From: Mesorhizobium sp. WSM4311
GTDB taxonomy: Bacteria; Pseudomonadota; Alphaproteobacteria; Rhizobiales; Rhizobiaceae
Length of the DNA: 64,000 bases
NCBI RefSeq assembly: GCF_002295115.1
Contig: NZ_NSFV01000011.1
Span: forward strand, 62,001-126,000
Direction: 5' to 3'
The position numbers were made by a program, and so were the translations under genes. The notes beneath the pieces were generated by a model, which was not told the DNA's origin, made no database searches, and was given only the letters and a program-made list of their open reading frames with translations. Shown here one piece after another: positions 25,936 to 33,360 of this stretch (the first letter of the stretch is position 1; each line of letters begins with the position of its first letter).

Positions 25936-26478
25936 GGGAATTGTCTCCTCGGTGATTTGATCCGATCATAGAGGTTCGAACGCTGGGCGACAGCATGGCC
26001 CCGATTGCTTTGGAAAGTCATCATGGTTCTCCGCGACCGGCGCCGAAGGCCTCTCCTTCCTCTTTCAACCCGTCGCCGAAAATTCGACCCGCCTCTCACT
26101 CTCCGCCGGGAGAGCTTCCTGCACTCTGGCGCTTACCCCTCCCCTGCCCCTTCCAGCATACAGACGCAACGAAACCCTCCGCCGCTCGTTAACGTCATGC
26201 TGGGTTGATCCCTAGCCACTCCAGACCCTGCCCGCTGCCTATTGGTGGCGGGCCTTTTTCAGGTGGGTGCGGAACCTGATTTTCCACAACCAGTTACATA
26301 TGGCGGCAGCGTCCCCTCGCGCTGCTGGCCATGGGCGGGAAGCCTTGGCCAGGCCCGCATCGCTTCGCCAGTGGTGCGGGCCTACAAAGCCTAAAGGGCA
26401 GCCCATCGGCAGCGCCGGATGGCTGTGCCGGGATTTTCCTTGGCGAGGTAACCAGATTGGAGCCTTGCAAGCCAATCT
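25936..26478. other. 543-bp gap with a plus-strand terminator-like hairpin
   Basis: GCCCGC and GCGGGC (26230-26253) pair around a 12-base loop with inner CC/GG, followed by TTTTT (26255-26259). No plus-strand gene precedes it here, so it may mark the end of a lost transcript. No coding frame is supported. Confidence 0.45.
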
Positions 26479-26805
26479 TCAATCTCCGGCTTGGGGGCGC
26501 TCGGCCTCCCGCTGGCGCTCGATCTCCTCTGGTTCCTTCTTGTCGATCTGTGTCAGTTCGTCTCTAGCCGCGCTGTTGGCGCGCAGCAGTTCGTCCAATT
26601 TTGACTGTATGGCCTGCGTGTCTCGATGCTCGGCTCTTTGTATAAAAAGGGTCATCGCCCAGGTGGCCAATGTCGCGGCGCCGTGCCAATCAAAGCTGCT
26701 GCGTTCGAAAACGATCCACAGCACAGCGTAGACCACCAGGATCAGAAATGCCCATGGCCTCGCTGTCAGCGTACCGGCTTGCGTGATGATGCTGGAGGCA
26801 TTCAT
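26479..26805 (-). CDS. Low-affinity iron permease family protein
   Basis: A 108-aa member of the low-affinity iron permease family (PF04120). Two membrane helices (FLILVVYAVLWIVF and AATLATWAMTLFIQRAEHRD) carry the family pattern, including WIVFERSSFDWHGAATLATW and the RAEHRDTQAIQSKLDELLRA amphipathic stretch; the tail is acidic and charged. Family members are often called small-conductance or unknown membrane proteins, and iron transport is not proven for bacteria. Its ATG overlaps the stop of an upstream 77-codon frame (26802-27035). A weak EcfG-like site (GGAAC-N16-GGTT) lies at 26830-26854. Confidence 0.8.
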   Translation of the reverse strand: MNASSIITQAGTLTARPWAFLILVVYAVLWIVFERSSFDWHGAATLATWAMTLFIQRAEHRDTQAIQSKLDELLRANSAARDELTQIDKKEPEEIERQREAERPQAGD

Positions 26806-27035
26806 TTCCTGATCCCAACCTGGCTTTCCAACCAGTTTGGGGAAAGTTTGTTCCGTCGTCCGTGGCGAACTTCCGGGGTCATTCGTTGAGATCGAAGGAG
26901 GCCCGTGAGGTCCGCCAGTGTCTGGTCTGGCCCCGCAGAGCGGTCGAACGTTTCAAGTGTTTGGCCATTCGCACGTTGCTGGATCGATCCGGCTAGCGCG
27001 TCAACGCGAGGTTCGCCTTCGGATTTTATCCGCAC
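26802..27035 (-). CDS. Possible small upstream gene
   Basis: A 77-codon frame beginning with GTG at 27035 and ending in an ATGA overlap with the permease gene. It reads VRIKSEGEPRVDALAGSI and TLADLTGLLRSQR. No family is recognised. The only support is the tight overlap, and an EcfG-like site lies inside it, so it may be spurious. Confidence 0.25.
   Translation of the reverse strand: MRIKSEGEPRVDALAGSIQQRANGQTLETFDRSAGPDQTLADLTGLLRSQRMTPEVRHGRRNKLSPNWLESQVGIRK
26830..26854 (-). promoter_or_regulatory. Weak EcfG-like promoter of the iron-permease gene
   Basis: Minus strand GGAAC (26854-26850), 16 bp, GGTT (26833-26830). The -10 differs from CGTT at the first base, which is the least conserved position. 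It lies 25 bp before the start codon. Confidence 0.4.
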
Positions 27036-27089
27036 CGGTCGGTCGAAAAGATCCGTGGAATGATCCTCTCGAAGTCCCCTCGTCTTCCA

Positions 27090-27268
27090 TCAGGCGGCAG
27101 CAGCGATCGCTGAGGCGAAGTCGCGATATGGGCGCAGCGCGCGGCCCTGAGGCGCAGTACGGTGCCAGACGTCGCCGGCCTCAGGCATCATCCCTTCGGT
27201 GAAGAAGCGCTCGCCCATCAGGCTCATGTCATAGGCCATCCAGGCGGGCATGAACTGCTTCAGACGAT
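27090..27268 (-). pseudogene. C-terminal fragment of an NmrA-like NAD(P)-binding protein
   Basis: Minus-strand frame reads DRLKQFMPAWMAYDMSLMG, ERFFTEGMMPEAGDVWH, then GRALRPYRDFASAIAAAA and stop at 27090. This matches the end of NmrA-type azoreductase-like proteins (GRPLRSYRDFA). A stop codon lies immediately upstream, so the Rossmann domain is lost. Confidence 0.55.
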
Positions 27269-27445
27269 CTTATCCAACGAAAACGCTGAAAGCCGGGAAC
27301 GCTCCTCGCCTTGGCGTTTCACAGTCCGCAGCCAGGTCCGCCCGCTAATGCAAGGCCAGCTGTGGTCAGCGTTTGCTCCCGTGACCGGCAGAATTGAGCC
27401 GGGTACTGGTGTAGCGCTCAATCGAAGAGATAGAACAAATTGCGT

Positions 27446-27470
27446 GGAACAATCGCATGGGCGGACCGTT
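27446..27470 (+). promoter_or_regulatory. EcfG-type promoter of otsA
   Basis: GGAAC (27446-27450), 16 bp, CGTT (27467-27470): a perfect consensus. The expected transcript would start near 27478, which rules out the far-upstream ATG candidates for otsA. Confidence 0.75.
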
Positions 27471-27575
27471 CTCAGGCGATCTTCAGGCTTAGGATTTCTC
27501 GTATTGCAGGCACCGAACGAAACCCAGACCGAAGCTTCGCAGACGGTTAGCGATTTCGCCGAGCGTGAGGCCGCG

Positions 27576-28991
27576 TTGGGCGATCGACAGACCACCAATA
27601 ATGCCATATCGCGACGTCTGGTTGTCGTCTCGAATCGGCTGGGGAATGTACGCGATCTGGCACAAGCCGGGGGGCTTGCAGTGGGCGTCGTCGATGCCTT
27701 GGCCGAGCGTGGAGGGCTGTGGCTAGGGGCAAGCGTCGGGCACCATGATTCAGCCGCGAGCGACGAACCGCTGATCCACCTCGAACGCGTGGGCAAGATC
27801 GAGACGGCCGCACTGACGCTGCCGCAGCGGGAGTATTCGCTCTACTATAACGGCTATGCCAACAGTACGCTGTGGCCGCTTTTCCATTACCGGCTCGACC
27901 TTGTACAACACCGCAGCGAGTTTCGGCATGCGTACAGGCAGATCAATGCGCGCTTTGCCAAGGCGCTCTCGCGACTGCTATCAGGCAATGATGACCTGAT
28001 CTGGGTTCACGACTACCATCTTATCCCGTTGGCTACGGAGTTGCGCCGGCTCGGATTCGTAAATCGGATCGGTTTTTTCCTCCATATACCGTTCCCGCCG
28101 CCGGACCTGTTTGTCGCCACGCCTGACCACGGAGAACTCATCGCTGATCTGCTCCAATACGACGTGCTGGGTTTCCAGACCGCGACGGACGTGACAAATT
28201 TTCGGCGCTCCGTTCGGGCGACAAGTTCGACAACCTTCGACATCGGCGGCGTGGCCAAAAGCAATGGCCGAACCGTGCTGTCGAGCAGTTTTCCGATAGG
28301 CATCGATGTCGACGCCTTCGCACGTATGGCTAACGAGGCGGCCGCGGATGTCCAGATCGATTCCATGCGCCGCCAGATTCTTGGTCTCAAGCAGATTATC
28401 GGCGTCGACCGGCTGGACTACTCCAAGGGACTGCCCGGCCGCATGCAGGCCTTTGCGCGCCTTCTCGAAAGGCACCCCGAACACGAGCGGGCGGTAACCT
28501 ATCTGCAGATAGCGTCACCCACGCGAGAAGAGGTGGGAGCGTATGCGGAAATACGCGCTCAGCTCGAGGCAACCGCTGGCTCCGTAAACGGAAAATATGC
28601 GGATCTGACCTGGACGCCGATCCGCTACATCCACCGCACCGTTCCGCGCTCGCGGCTGGCCGGTCTGTTGCGGGCCAGTCAGGTCGGACTGGTCACACCC
28701 CTTCGAGATGGAATGAACCTCGTCGCAAAAGAATATATAGCCGCCCAGGATCCAGCCGATCCCGGGGTCCTCGTATTGTCGCGTTTTGCAGGCGCGGCTG
28801 AAGAGCTTGCGCAATCCTTGATCGTTAACCCCTATGTTGTCGACGAGGTAGCCGATGCGATAGCAAGAGCGCTGGCCATGCCGCTCGAGGAAAGACTTGC
28901 AAGGCACGGTGCCCTGATTGAGAGCATCCGGCGCAATGACGCGGCACAATGGAGGAAGTCATTTCTCGAGGCGCTGGCGAACAGGAGCTAG
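27576..28991 (+). CDS. otsA: Alpha,alpha-trehalose-6-phosphate synthase (GT20)
   Basis: Joins UDP-glucose and glucose-6-phosphate in trehalose synthesis, an osmo- and desiccation-protectant. Conserved GT20 parts are RRLVVVSNRLG, AGGLAVGVVDAL, LWPLFHY, WVHDYHLIPLA, GFFLHIPFPP, SSFPIGIDVDAF, VDRLDYSKGLPGRM, and TPLRDGMNLVAKEYIAAQ. No phosphatase domain is fused and no otsB is seen. The start is uncertain: TTG at 27576 (GTGAGG upstream) fits family length (471 aa); TTG at 27500 is an alternative. Stress-inducible through the promoter at 27446. Confidence 0.9.
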   Translation: MGDRQTTNNAISRRLVVVSNRLGNVRDLAQAGGLAVGVVDALAERGGLWLGASVGHHDSAASDEPLIHLERVGKIETAALTLPQREYSLYYNGYANSTLWPLFHYRLDLVQHRSEFRHAYRQINARFAKALSRLLSGNDDLIWVHDYHLIPLATELRRLGFVNRIGFFLHIPFPPPDLFVATPDHGELIADLLQYDVLGFQTATDVTNFRRSVRATSSTTFDIGGVAKSNGRTVLSSSFPIGIDVDAFARMANEAAADVQIDSMRRQILGLKQIIGVDRLDYSKGLPGRMQAFARLLERHPEHERAVTYLQIASPTREEVGAYAEIRAQLEATAGSVNGKYADLTWTPIRYIHRTVPRSRLAGLLRASQVGLVTPLRDGMNLVAKEYIAAQDPADPGVLVLSRFAGAAEELAQSLIVNPYVVDEVADAIARALAMPLEERLARHGALIESIRRNDAAQWRKSFLEALANRS

Positions 28992-29612
28992 CGTGGCCTG
29001 GCAGTGACCGACCGGATATCCTCATCGCGCACGGGTCCTGGCGAGATTTTCTTCGGCGGCATGAAACGAGCGCCAACTTGCGACGTTGCCGCTACAGGGA
29101 AGATATACGGGAATAGCGCCATGAAGATATCGCTGTTGCAGTTTCATGAGCTTGCAGCGCCACGGGGAGAGGGGTTGCATCCGGTTTTCTTGCAGCCACG
29201 GTTGACCAGTCCGCCCGACTTTGTCGCACTGCCGATTGTTGAGGTGGGCGAGGAACAGACCCCTCGCCCTGTGCTCCAACTGGTCAGGCCTGGGTCGGAA
29301 GACAGCTGACGGCCTGTCTCGTCTTCATACCGGTCAGACCGGCGGGCGGGAGTACGCCGTTCTGCGGCTGTTCAAGCCGACAGCTTGCCCTTGGCACCAT
29401 GCACGAGCGGTGATTGGCAGATCAGGATTCGCGCGGAGCAACCGGCGTCTTTTCATCAGCTCCAGCCGATGCGGAATGATCGGATTGTGCCAGCACCCCT
29501 GCCATTCTGGCAAAGCTGACAAATGCTTGCCGGGCCTCTTCGGGTGGCATTTGCCCGGCAATCGAGGAATTGCAGCTTCTCACCGCGCCAGCATATACTG
29601 GGCAAGCTTGAT
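28992..29612. other. 621-bp gap, no supported gene
   Basis: A minus-strand frame 29422-29619 contains MPPEEARQAFVSFARMAGVLA, which could be the end of a small protein, but it lacks a ribosome site and overlaps the truncated Hsp20 end. No other signal seen. Confidence 0.35.
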
Positions 29613-30029
29613 TCAGCATCCCATGATCGCTCTTTCACTGTTGGGCGTCATTTCACCATCCTCGCTATCTGCGAGTGTCGGGGCTAAGCACTGGCGATCC
29701 TTGTCCTCGGTCTTTGCCTTCTTCTCGCCGCGAAGCGTCCGGACGCCATCATCCAGCATAACCTCGATGTCATTCTCATGGAGGCCCGGGATTTCGGCCG
29801 TCACCCGGATTTCCTTATCGGTTTCCGAGAACTCCACGCTTGGCCAAGTCCCGTTGAGAGGGGGTACGCGGCCCAGAACCGAAGGTGTGTCAAAACCGCG
29901 GAACACCTCGTCGAAAAGCCGGTTGACATTGCGGTGCAACGACAGGAACGGATCCATGTCGTCACCGCGATAAATGCTCGGTGCCTGGCTGCCGCCACGG
30001 CTCCAGGGAATCAAGTTCCGTACGCTCAT
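29613..30029 (-). pseudogene. Hsp20 small heat-shock protein, truncated in the alpha-crystallin domain
   Basis: Starts well (AAAGGAGAAGG then MSVRNLIPWSRGG) and is normal through FDEVFRGFDTPS, WPSVEFSETDKEIRVTAEIPGLHENDIEVMLDDGVRTLRGEKKAKTEDKDRQ. The family should continue with FSERYYGRFERRI, but here about 27 unrelated residues follow (CLAPTLADSEDGEM, then NSERAIMGC). The second half of the crystallin domain and the IxI tail are missing, so oligomer assembly should fail. The ORF ends at 29613. It is the first of a pair with the intact hsp20 88 bp upstream. Confidence 0.75.
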
Positions 30030-30116
30030 TTGTCCTTCTCCTTTTCGTTTTATGGGTCGCACCCGGATCCCACCCACGACAGGAAGGGGTGTCTGCTGCA
30101 GGCCGACCGCCAAAGA

Positions 30117-30584
30117 TCAGGCCGCCGCGCTTTCAATGCGCTTGGAGGCCGCCTTTTTGTCGGTCTCGACATTAATCGCGATGCGGCGCGGCTTCATCTC
30201 CTCGGGAATTTCCTTCTTGAGGTCGATGATCAGCAGACCGTTTTCGAGTTTCGCCCCGACTATGGTTACATGGTCGGCCAGTTCGAATTGGCGCGCGAAC
30301 GGCCTCAGCGCCAGGCCATGATGTAGGTACTGGACCTCGTCCTTCTCTGTCTTGGCGCCCTCGATCCCCAGCATATTCGGCAGATGCGTGATCATAAGCT
30401 CGTTTTCACCGAAACCGGCCACCGCTAGGACAATTCGATAGGTGTCTTCGCCGAGCTTGGCGATATCGTAAGGCGGCCAGTTGTCCGCATTCTGTGGCGA
30501 ACTGGCGTTTTCGAGCAAGTTGAAGATGCGGTCAAAGCCGATGCTCGACCGATAGAAGGGGGAAAAGTCCACGTTTGTTCTCAT
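30117..30584 (-). CDS. Hsp20 family small heat-shock protein (IbpA-like)
   Basis: A 155-aa class A bacterial sHSP that holds unfolding proteins for later refolding. MRTNVDFSPFYRSSIGFDRIFNLLENAS is the IbpA-type N-terminus, YDIAKLGEDTYRIVLAVAGFGENEL opens the alpha-crystallin domain, FELADHVTIVGAKLENGLLIIDLKKEIPEEMKPRRIAI closes it with the expected terminal motif. GGAGG precedes the ATG. Compared with close relatives the loop near MLGIEGAKTEKDE and LHHGLALRPFARQFEL is slightly altered but complete. It lies 88 bp upstream of the truncated Hsp20 gene in the same direction. Confidence 0.9.
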   Translation of the reverse strand: MRTNVDFSPFYRSSIGFDRIFNLLENASSPQNADNWPPYDIAKLGEDTYRIVLAVAGFGENELMITHLPNMLGIEGAKTEKDEVQYLHHGLALRPFARQFELADHVTIVGAKLENGLLIIDLKKEIPEEMKPRRIAINVETDKKAASKRIESAAA

Positions 30585-30812
30585 AGCTACATCCTCCTTG
30601 GAGCAACATAGATACGAGGGAACGCCAAGAAGCCTGGCGCTCCCTGACACGTCGGCCCTTGTACGGCGACCGACAAACATGAGTTGGGAATCGATTTCCG
30701 CCGCGCCAAGAGGCGTCTTTAACACCCATTTTGGCGACCGTTTCGAAGAGCTGCTGGCAAGCGCCCCGACCACTACCCATTTGCTCTGTTGGGATTTCAA
30801 GTGGAGGTAAGT

Positions 30813-31070
30813 ATGACCATGACACGCCAAGACGTCGTCTCGGTCCTTGGACCGATCGACGACTCAACGATTGCGGAAATCATCGCGTCCGGTGCCTCGC
30901 TCGAAGAGTTGAGAGAGGCATTGGCATGGACGGTCGGGGATGAGGCGTTGATAAGCCAGGGACGCGCATTGCCAGGAACACGGGTCGCAGGGTTGATCGA
31001 CCTGATCGAGCACGATGATGAAGACGATATAGCACATCAGGCCCAGCTGAAGCCGGGCGCCGACAACTGA
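30813..31070 (+). CDS. Conserved small hypothetical protein
   Basis: An 85-aa acidic protein starting MTMTRQDVVSVLGPIDD behind GGAGG. It reads IAEIIASGASLEELREALAW, then LIDLIEHDDEDD. The helical, acidic character and the rhizobial style of the sequence suggest a conserved soluble protein, but I recognise no family. It is divergent from the intact hsp20 with a 228-bp gap. Confidence 0.6.
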   Translation: MTMTRQDVVSVLGPIDDSTIAEIIASGASLEELREALAWTVGDEALISQGRALPGTRVAGLIDLIEHDDEDDIAHQAQLKPGADN

Positions 31071-31089
31071 TTAAAGACCGCGTGGAGCG

Positions 31090-31344
31090 CTAAGGTTCGA
31101 CCGCGCCGTCTCCGGGTACCTGCAAGGACGTGAATTGCCTGCCACCGTTCTCGATAACTTTGTAGCGCGCTGCTGGCCCCCCAACGAGCGACGTGCTGTA
31201 GATTGGTCGAGCCCCACCGACACCATGTGCCCGACGGAAAATCTCTTTCCGCCTAATACGAACCTCTGCCAGCATCGACCTTCGGTCATCAGAAAGACCA
31301 TTGTGCTGGCCGGGCTGCAAGTACAGGGGTTCAACTATTCTCAA
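31090..31344 (-). pseudogene. N-terminal fragment of a Crp/Fnr-family regulator
   Basis: The frame encodes LSDDRRSMLAEVRIRRKEIF and GGPAARYKVIENGGRQFTSLQVPGD, which match the cyclic-nucleotide-binding domain of rhizobial Crp/Fnr regulators, where the last part is usually followed by FVDLH. The frame stops shortly afterwards and the DNA-binding domain is missing. A complete relative lies at 39821-40549. Confidence 0.6.
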
Positions 31345-31476
31345 TGCCCGCAGCCTGATTTTATTCCCGACGGCAGACAGTCCAAATCTGCCTGCATTTC
31401 ACCTAAATGCCAGTATGAAGAGGAACCAGATCGAAGGAGAGGTATTGAGCTAAGGTGCTTTGCAGATGAGCGTTGA

Positions 31477-31731
31477 ATGGACCGGTATTTCTTTGACGTC
31501 TACAATAGCGAGGGGCCGGTGCTGGACGAGAATGGCCAGTTATTTGCCTCCAAGGAAAGTGCCAGGGACGAGGCCTTGCGCGTCCTCCAGGATGTCGCGC
31601 GCGACGAGATGCCCGACCGCGATCTTTTCAAGCTGACGGTCAAAGTGCGGGGCGAAAATGGGGCAAAGGTGTTTGAAGCATCCCTCATTTTGACCTCTGG
31701 CTGGATCGCCAAGGATTCGCAGGCGCGCTAA
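31477..31731 (+). CDS. DUF6894-like small protein
   Basis: An 84-aa protein starting MDRYFFDVYNSEGPVLDENG, with SARDEALRVLQDVARDEMPD and a following beta-rich KLTVKVRGENGAKVFEASLILTSGW. The N-terminal YFFDVYN and the D-x-x-G pattern fit the small DUF6894 family common in rhizobia, of unknown function. Upstream GGAGAGG is well placed. No neighbours in an operon. Confidence 0.65.
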   Translation: MDRYFFDVYNSEGPVLDENGQLFASKESARDEALRVLQDVARDEMPDRDLFKLTVKVRGENGAKVFEASLILTSGWIAKDSQAR

Positions 31732-32182
31732 TCGATAACTAGCTGCCTCAGTAGGTCTCAGCTGCTAATTTTCGTGGTCATTTGAGAGCGATCTCCAAGG
31801 CAGCGGTCACAGGAGCGAACGAATTCGCGTCCCGAACGTCTGTCCGCGTCTCTTGCCAGCCTGATCGAGCGCGCATTGGGTGGCGTCTTGGGACGTGGCC
31901 AAGCTCTTGTTCGCGCACGTGCCGGCAGTACCTGGTTCGTCAGCGTCCTGCTTCAACTGCCGGGCCAGTGTAGAAGAAAAAGCCCGCTCCCGAGGGATAG
32001 CGGGCAAGTCTTCTAGGGACGCGCTTTTTCGCGGCGGACTGCAACTGTATGCGGATCACATTACATTAGGTCCTGATGTGGGTACTCGATGGATTCCCAG
32101 CTATGTAATGACCGGGAAGACGATGTATCTCCAACCCCAAGCGGCACCATCGACCTTAGCATCACCTGACTATCAAAAGGCT
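31732..32182. other. 451-bp gap, no supported gene
   Basis: A plus-strand stretch near 31820-31960 has a helical-looking frame (SLASLIERALGGVLG, then STWFVSVLLQLPG) without a start or ribosome site; it may be a remnant. Nothing else is seen. Confidence 0.35.
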
Positions 32183-32614
32183 TTAGTGCCACAGTTTCTC
32201 GCTCAGCCATTCAAGGAACTTATTGCCACCGATCGTTTTGCGAACCCGTGCGGCGGCCCACTGAGCCTTAAATGTTGTGCCGACGTGGCAACTGCAGACG
32301 ATGCTATGCAATTGCCAGTCGGTCAGTTCGAAGAACCGCTTGGCTTCTCCATAAGAATCATCCCGCAGGCCCAGCTCCCGCAACACCGGATCATCAAAGG
32401 CCACAGTGATAGGCGAGCCCTGACAGCGTGAAGAATCACGGGCCTCCCGCTTCAGATGCTCGGTCCCGGTAAGGGCACCCAGGCACCGATCTGGGTCTTT
32501 TTCCAGCAGCGCTGCCCAACGTTCTATGCGCTGTTGGCGAGTCATGAACGGATACGTCGACAAAGGCTGAACCTTCGCGATTGTCTGCAGTTGGTCTAGC
32601 GTTTGATGTTTCAT
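32183..32614 (-). CDS. Conserved hypothetical protein
   Basis: A 143-aa soluble protein, MKHQTLDQLQTIAKVQPLSTYPFMTRQQRIERWAALLEKDP at the N-terminus, HLKREARDSSRCQGSPITVAFDDPVLRELGL in the middle, FELTDWQLHSIVCSCH with a Cys-x-Cys-His group, and a terminal GGNKFLEWLSEKLWH. GGGAG precedes the ATG. It has the look of a conserved rhizobial protein; I cannot assign function. The Cys/His cluster could bind metal. Confidence 0.65.
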   Translation of the reverse strand: MKHQTLDQLQTIAKVQPLSTYPFMTRQQRIERWAALLEKDPDRCLGALTGTEHLKREARDSSRCQGSPITVAFDDPVLRELGLRDDSYGEAKRFFELTDWQLHSIVCSCHVGTTFKAQWAAARVRKTIGGNKFLEWLSEKLWH

Positions 32615-33360
32615 GGTAGGCTCCCGTCGATTGAAGTCCCCACCCTGCAAAACTATCGCGCACCGACGTCCTGACAAGAGCCGGGCCCGGTGCGGATCAG
32701 CGATAAAATTGGCCAGCTGCAGGTGAATGGCAGGGCTCGTTGATCCGGCCGCTTTCATTGGCGGCGCTGTGAACGCTCGTCCTTGACTATCCGTGGGCCG
32801 CGCAGAGTCGATGGCGAGCAATTCGTTCAGTCCCACCCATGCCGGGCCTCTCGAATTTTCTTAGGCCGTTAACGCCCAAATCGACCGTGTCTGAGCCCTT
32901 GCCGCCATCCTTTTGCGAAGCCTCAAGCCCGTTGCCCCACATTCTTGATCTCCGCGAATAGGATGACGTCAGTCGCCCTTCCAGTGGCGCTGGACCTCGA
33001 CACGACACGGGCATAGCGTCAAATCGAACAAACTAGGCGCGATTCAAGGAGCCATGTTTGGAGCTGCCATGGGCGCAATGACCCCAGCGTGGCCGGCAGG
33101 AGGTTCAGCATGTCTACGAAGAACCTGTTCTGCGTTCGGCTGGTGCTGGGAACTCTGAGGATCCCGCCCGGCTTTGCTCACGTCTTAGCTCAGGAGATCC
33201 CGAGCGATTTCGGCTATCGTCGCGATCACGGCGGAAGCAGATTATCGAGGACTAGGCGACGCTCGATTTCCTTGACCCTCTCGACAGTCGCGGCTCTAGG
33301 TTTCTTCACATTGGCTCAGTTCGAATGTCGGAGTACAAAAGTATTTCAGCGACCGGCAAG
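32615..33360. other. 746-bp gap, no supported gene
   Basis: A plus-strand frame starting MSTKNLFCVRLVLG near 33110 is open to 33364 but has no family likeness. No repeat, hairpin or promoter box of note was found. Confidence 0.35.

Noticed and set aside
24961-25971. 336-codon plus-strand frame opposite the quinone reductase gene
   Set aside because: Antisense shadow of the reductase; no ribosome site.
26230-26259. Hairpin region as a possible tRNA or attachment site
   Set aside because: No cloverleaf, anticodon or CCA-like end could be drawn; a simple hairpin with T-run explains it.
27162-27575. 138-codon extension upstream of otsA
   Set aside because: It lies partly before the EcfG promoter and does not match the family; the real start must be downstream.
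29422-29619. 65-codon minus-strand frame (MLNQACPVYAGAVRSC)
   Set aside because: Overlaps the tail of the truncated Hsp20 and lacks a ribosome site; possibly a relic but not supported.
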